A stretch of DNA of 64,000 nucleotides from positions 1-64,000 of the forward strand of contig NZ_SSBJ01000032.1 in NCBI RefSeq assembly GCF_004795055.1, read 5' to 3'. The notes beneath the pieces were generated by a model. It was not told the DNA's origin, did no database searches, and was given only the letters and a program-made list of their open reading frames with translations. The position numbers and the translations under genes are program-made. Each line of letters starts with the position of its first letter. Position 1 is the stretch's first letter. Source of the stretch: Streptomyces sp. A1136. GTDB taxonomy: Bacteria > Actinomycetota > Actinomycetes > Streptomycetales > Streptomycetaceae. Shown here one piece after another: positions 62,601 through 64,000 of the stretch.

Positions 62601-63758
62601 CTAGCCGAGGGCCTGGGTCAGGTCCGCGATGAGGTCGTCGGCGTTCTCGATGCCGACCGAGAGGCGGATGAGGTCCGCGGGGACCTCCAGCGCCGACCCG
62701 GCGACGGAGGCGTGCGTCATCCGGCCCGGGTGCTCGATGAGGGACTCGACGCCGCCCAGGGACTCGCCCAGGGTGAACAGTTTGGCGCGGTCGCAGACGG
62801 CGACCGCCGCCTCCTCGCCGCCCTCGACCTGGAAGGAGATCATGCCGCCGAAGTTGCGCATCTGCTTGGCGGCGATCTCGTGGCCCGGGTGCTCGGGCAG
62901 GCCCGGGTAGAGCACCTTGGTGACCTTCGGGTGGCGTCGCAGCACCTCGACGATCTTGGCGGCGTTCTCGGCGTGCCGGTCCATGCGGACGGCGAGGGTC
63001 TTGATGCCTCGCAGCACGATCCAGGAGTCGAAGGGGCCTGCGACGGCGCCCATCGCGTTCTGGTGGTACGCCAGTTCCTCGCCCAGCGCCGCGTCGGCGG
63101 TGACGAGGGCGCCACCGACGACGTCGGAGTGACCGCCCATGTACTTCGTCAGCGAGTGCACGACCACGTCGGCGCCCAGGGCCAGCGGCTGCTGGAGGTA
63201 GGGCGAGGCGAAGGTGTTGTCGACGACCAGCTTGGCCCCGGCGGTGCGCGCGATGTCGGCCACCATCGCGATGTCGGTGATCCCGAGCAGCGGGTTCGAG
63301 GGGGTCTCGACCCAGATGACCTTGGTCTTCGGGGTCAGCGCCGCGCGGACGGAGTCCGCGTCGGAGGTGTCGGCCACCGACCACTCGACGCCCCAGCGGG
63401 AGACGACCTTCGCGAAGAGGCGGAACGTGCCGCCGTAGGCATCGTTCGGGATGACCACGTGGTCGCCCGGGGCCAGCAGCGTGCGCAGCAGGCAGTCCTC
63501 GGCGGCGAGCCCGGACGCGAAGGCGAGACCGCGCGTGCCGCCCTCCAGCGCCGCGAGGTTCTCCTCCAGGGCGGTGCGGGTCGGGTTGGCGCTGCGGCTG
63601 TACTCGTAGCCGCCGCGCAGGCCGCCGACGCCGTCCTGCTTGTAGGTGGAGACCTGGTAGATCGGGGGCACGACCGCGCCGGTCAGCGGGTCCGCCGTGT
63701 TGCCCGCGTGGATCGCGCGGGTCTCGAAGCTCTGGTGCTCGTGGCTGTCGTCGCTCAT
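62601..63758 (-). CDS. metB: Cystathionine gamma-synthase/lyase (Cys/Met PLP enzyme)
   Basis: The 385-aa PLP enzyme has the Cys/Met metabolism signatures: TRAIHAGN and YEYSRSANPTRTALE at the N terminus, and the PLP Lys in VVHSLTKYMGGHSDVVGG. GGMISFQVEGGEEAA and ESLGGVESLIEHPG continue the family pattern. It makes or splits cystathionine in methionine/cysteine metabolism; MetB versus gamma-lyase cannot be told with certainty. Confidence 0.93.
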   Translation of the reverse strand: MSDDSHEHQSFETRAIHAGNTADPLTGAVVPPIYQVSTYKQDGVGGLRGGYEYSRSANPTRTALEENLAALEGGTRGLAFASGLAAEDCLLRTLLAPGDHVVIPNDAYGGTFRLFAKVVSRWGVEWSVADTSDADSVRAALTPKTKVIWVETPSNPLLGITDIAMVADIARTAGAKLVVDNTFASPYLQQPLALGADVVVHSLTKYMGGHSDVVGGALVTADAALGEELAYHQNAMGAVAGPFDSWIVLRGIKTLAVRMDRHAENAAKIVEVLRRHPKVTKVLYPGLPEHPGHEIAAKQMRNFGGMISFQVEGGEEAAVAVCDRAKLFTLGESLGGVESLIEHPGRMTHASVAGSALEVPADLIRLSVGIENADDLIADLTQALG

Positions 63759-63949
63759 GGGCAGATGCTAAGCCCCACACGCACCACGGGGCCTCCCCGG
63801 CCCGGGAGGCCCACCGGGGTCGCCGGGGTCCGCCGGGATCCGGCGGGGGCGGGCGCGGGTTTCACGCGGGCCCGGCGGGGTTCGAGGCGCTCCCGGAGGC
63901 TCCCGGCGGGCATTCGCCTTCGCCCGGGTGCGTCTGGTTCGCTGGGCCC

Positions 63950-64000
63950 ATGGAGATTCTGTGGTTCCTGATCGCGATGGGGCTGATCGTCGCCGCCCTC
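63950..64000 (+). CDS. Start of a membrane-protein gene (cut by right edge)
   Basis: ATG 63950 opens a frame of 17 codons, MEILWFLIAMGLIVAAL, to the window end. It encodes the beginning of a membrane segment. It is divergent from metB with a 191-bp gap. Confidence 0.6.
   Translation, partial: MEILWFLIAMGLIVAAL

Overview
The window is high-GC chromosomal DNA from an actinomycete, almost certainly a Streptomyces. The evidence is many GTG starts, 4-bp start/stop overlaps, a mycothiol conjugate amidase (Mca), a GTP-type PEP carboxykinase, an oxyR/ahpCD peroxide locus, a secreted chitinase with a DasR-like palindrome, and many TetR, MarR, IclR and LuxR-type regulators. I see no phage, IS, CRISPR, rRNA or tRNA signal. 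It reads as core or near-core chromosome with a few accessory loci.

Layout. 1-5.7 kb: a SpoIIE-type phosphatase cut by the left edge, a class A penicillin-binding protein, and an SPFH membrane protein followed in frame, after one stop codon, by a ribbon-helix-helix domain. 5.8-8.0 kb: oxyR divergent from ahpCD. 8.0-13.1 kb (minus strand): an AI-2E-type permease, a secreted lytic transglycosylase-like protein, a PIN-PhoH ATPase and a cis-prenyltransferase; a structured gap at 10.2-10.65 kb carries a U-tailed terminator on the opposite strand. 13.2-20.4 kb: aldo/keto reductase, stand-alone prepilin peptidase, DUF192 protein, SUKH protein, orphan sugar-binding lipoprotein, secreted protein, serine hydrolase. 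20.6-23.7 kb: a drug-efflux MFS gene and its divergent TetR gene sharing a 21-bp inverted repeat, then an alpha/beta hydrolase.

23.8-34.9 kb holds the most distinctive unit: a minus-strand run of 14 tightly packed genes for a Tad/Flp-type pilus. In transcription order it encodes a zinc-ribbon protein of unknown function, CpaB, CpaE/TadZ, two TadE-like pseudopilins, TadA, TadB, TadC, a histidine kinase and response regulator, a Flp-like pilin, a third pilin-like protein, a lipoprotein and an OmpA-domain protein. The prepilin peptidase at 14.4 kb is the likely processing enzyme.

35.2-43.8 kb: chitinase, M14 carboxypeptidase, a D-amino-acid cluster (IclR regulator, RidA, PLP deaminase/aldolase, N-acyl-D-amino-acid deacylase) and a YdcF protein. 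43.8-48.4 kb: small proteins, a TetR/DHFR-like pair with a clear operator palindrome, and an alanine-type aminotransferase. 48.6-53.5 kb: PEP carboxykinase, hemolysin III homologue, DUF255/thioredoxin-fold protein. 53.8-57.0 kb: a large membrane-linked NB-ARC/TPR protein with an Arg in place of the Walker A Lys. 57.2-63.8 kb: Mca with a small membrane protein, DUF4307, GreA, threonine dehydratase, MarR, a degenerate sigma-like protein with a small membrane partner, and cystathionine gamma-synthase. A further membrane-protein gene starts at the right edge.

Most of the window is ordinary housekeeping. The points most worth follow-up are the Tad operon with its embedded two-component system and OmpA/lipoprotein tail, the SPFH/ribbon-helix-helix in-frame stop, the possible antisense-side small RNA near 10.6 kb, the NB-ARC/TPR protein and the degenerate sigma-like pair. 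All assignments come from reading the sequence; no database search was run.
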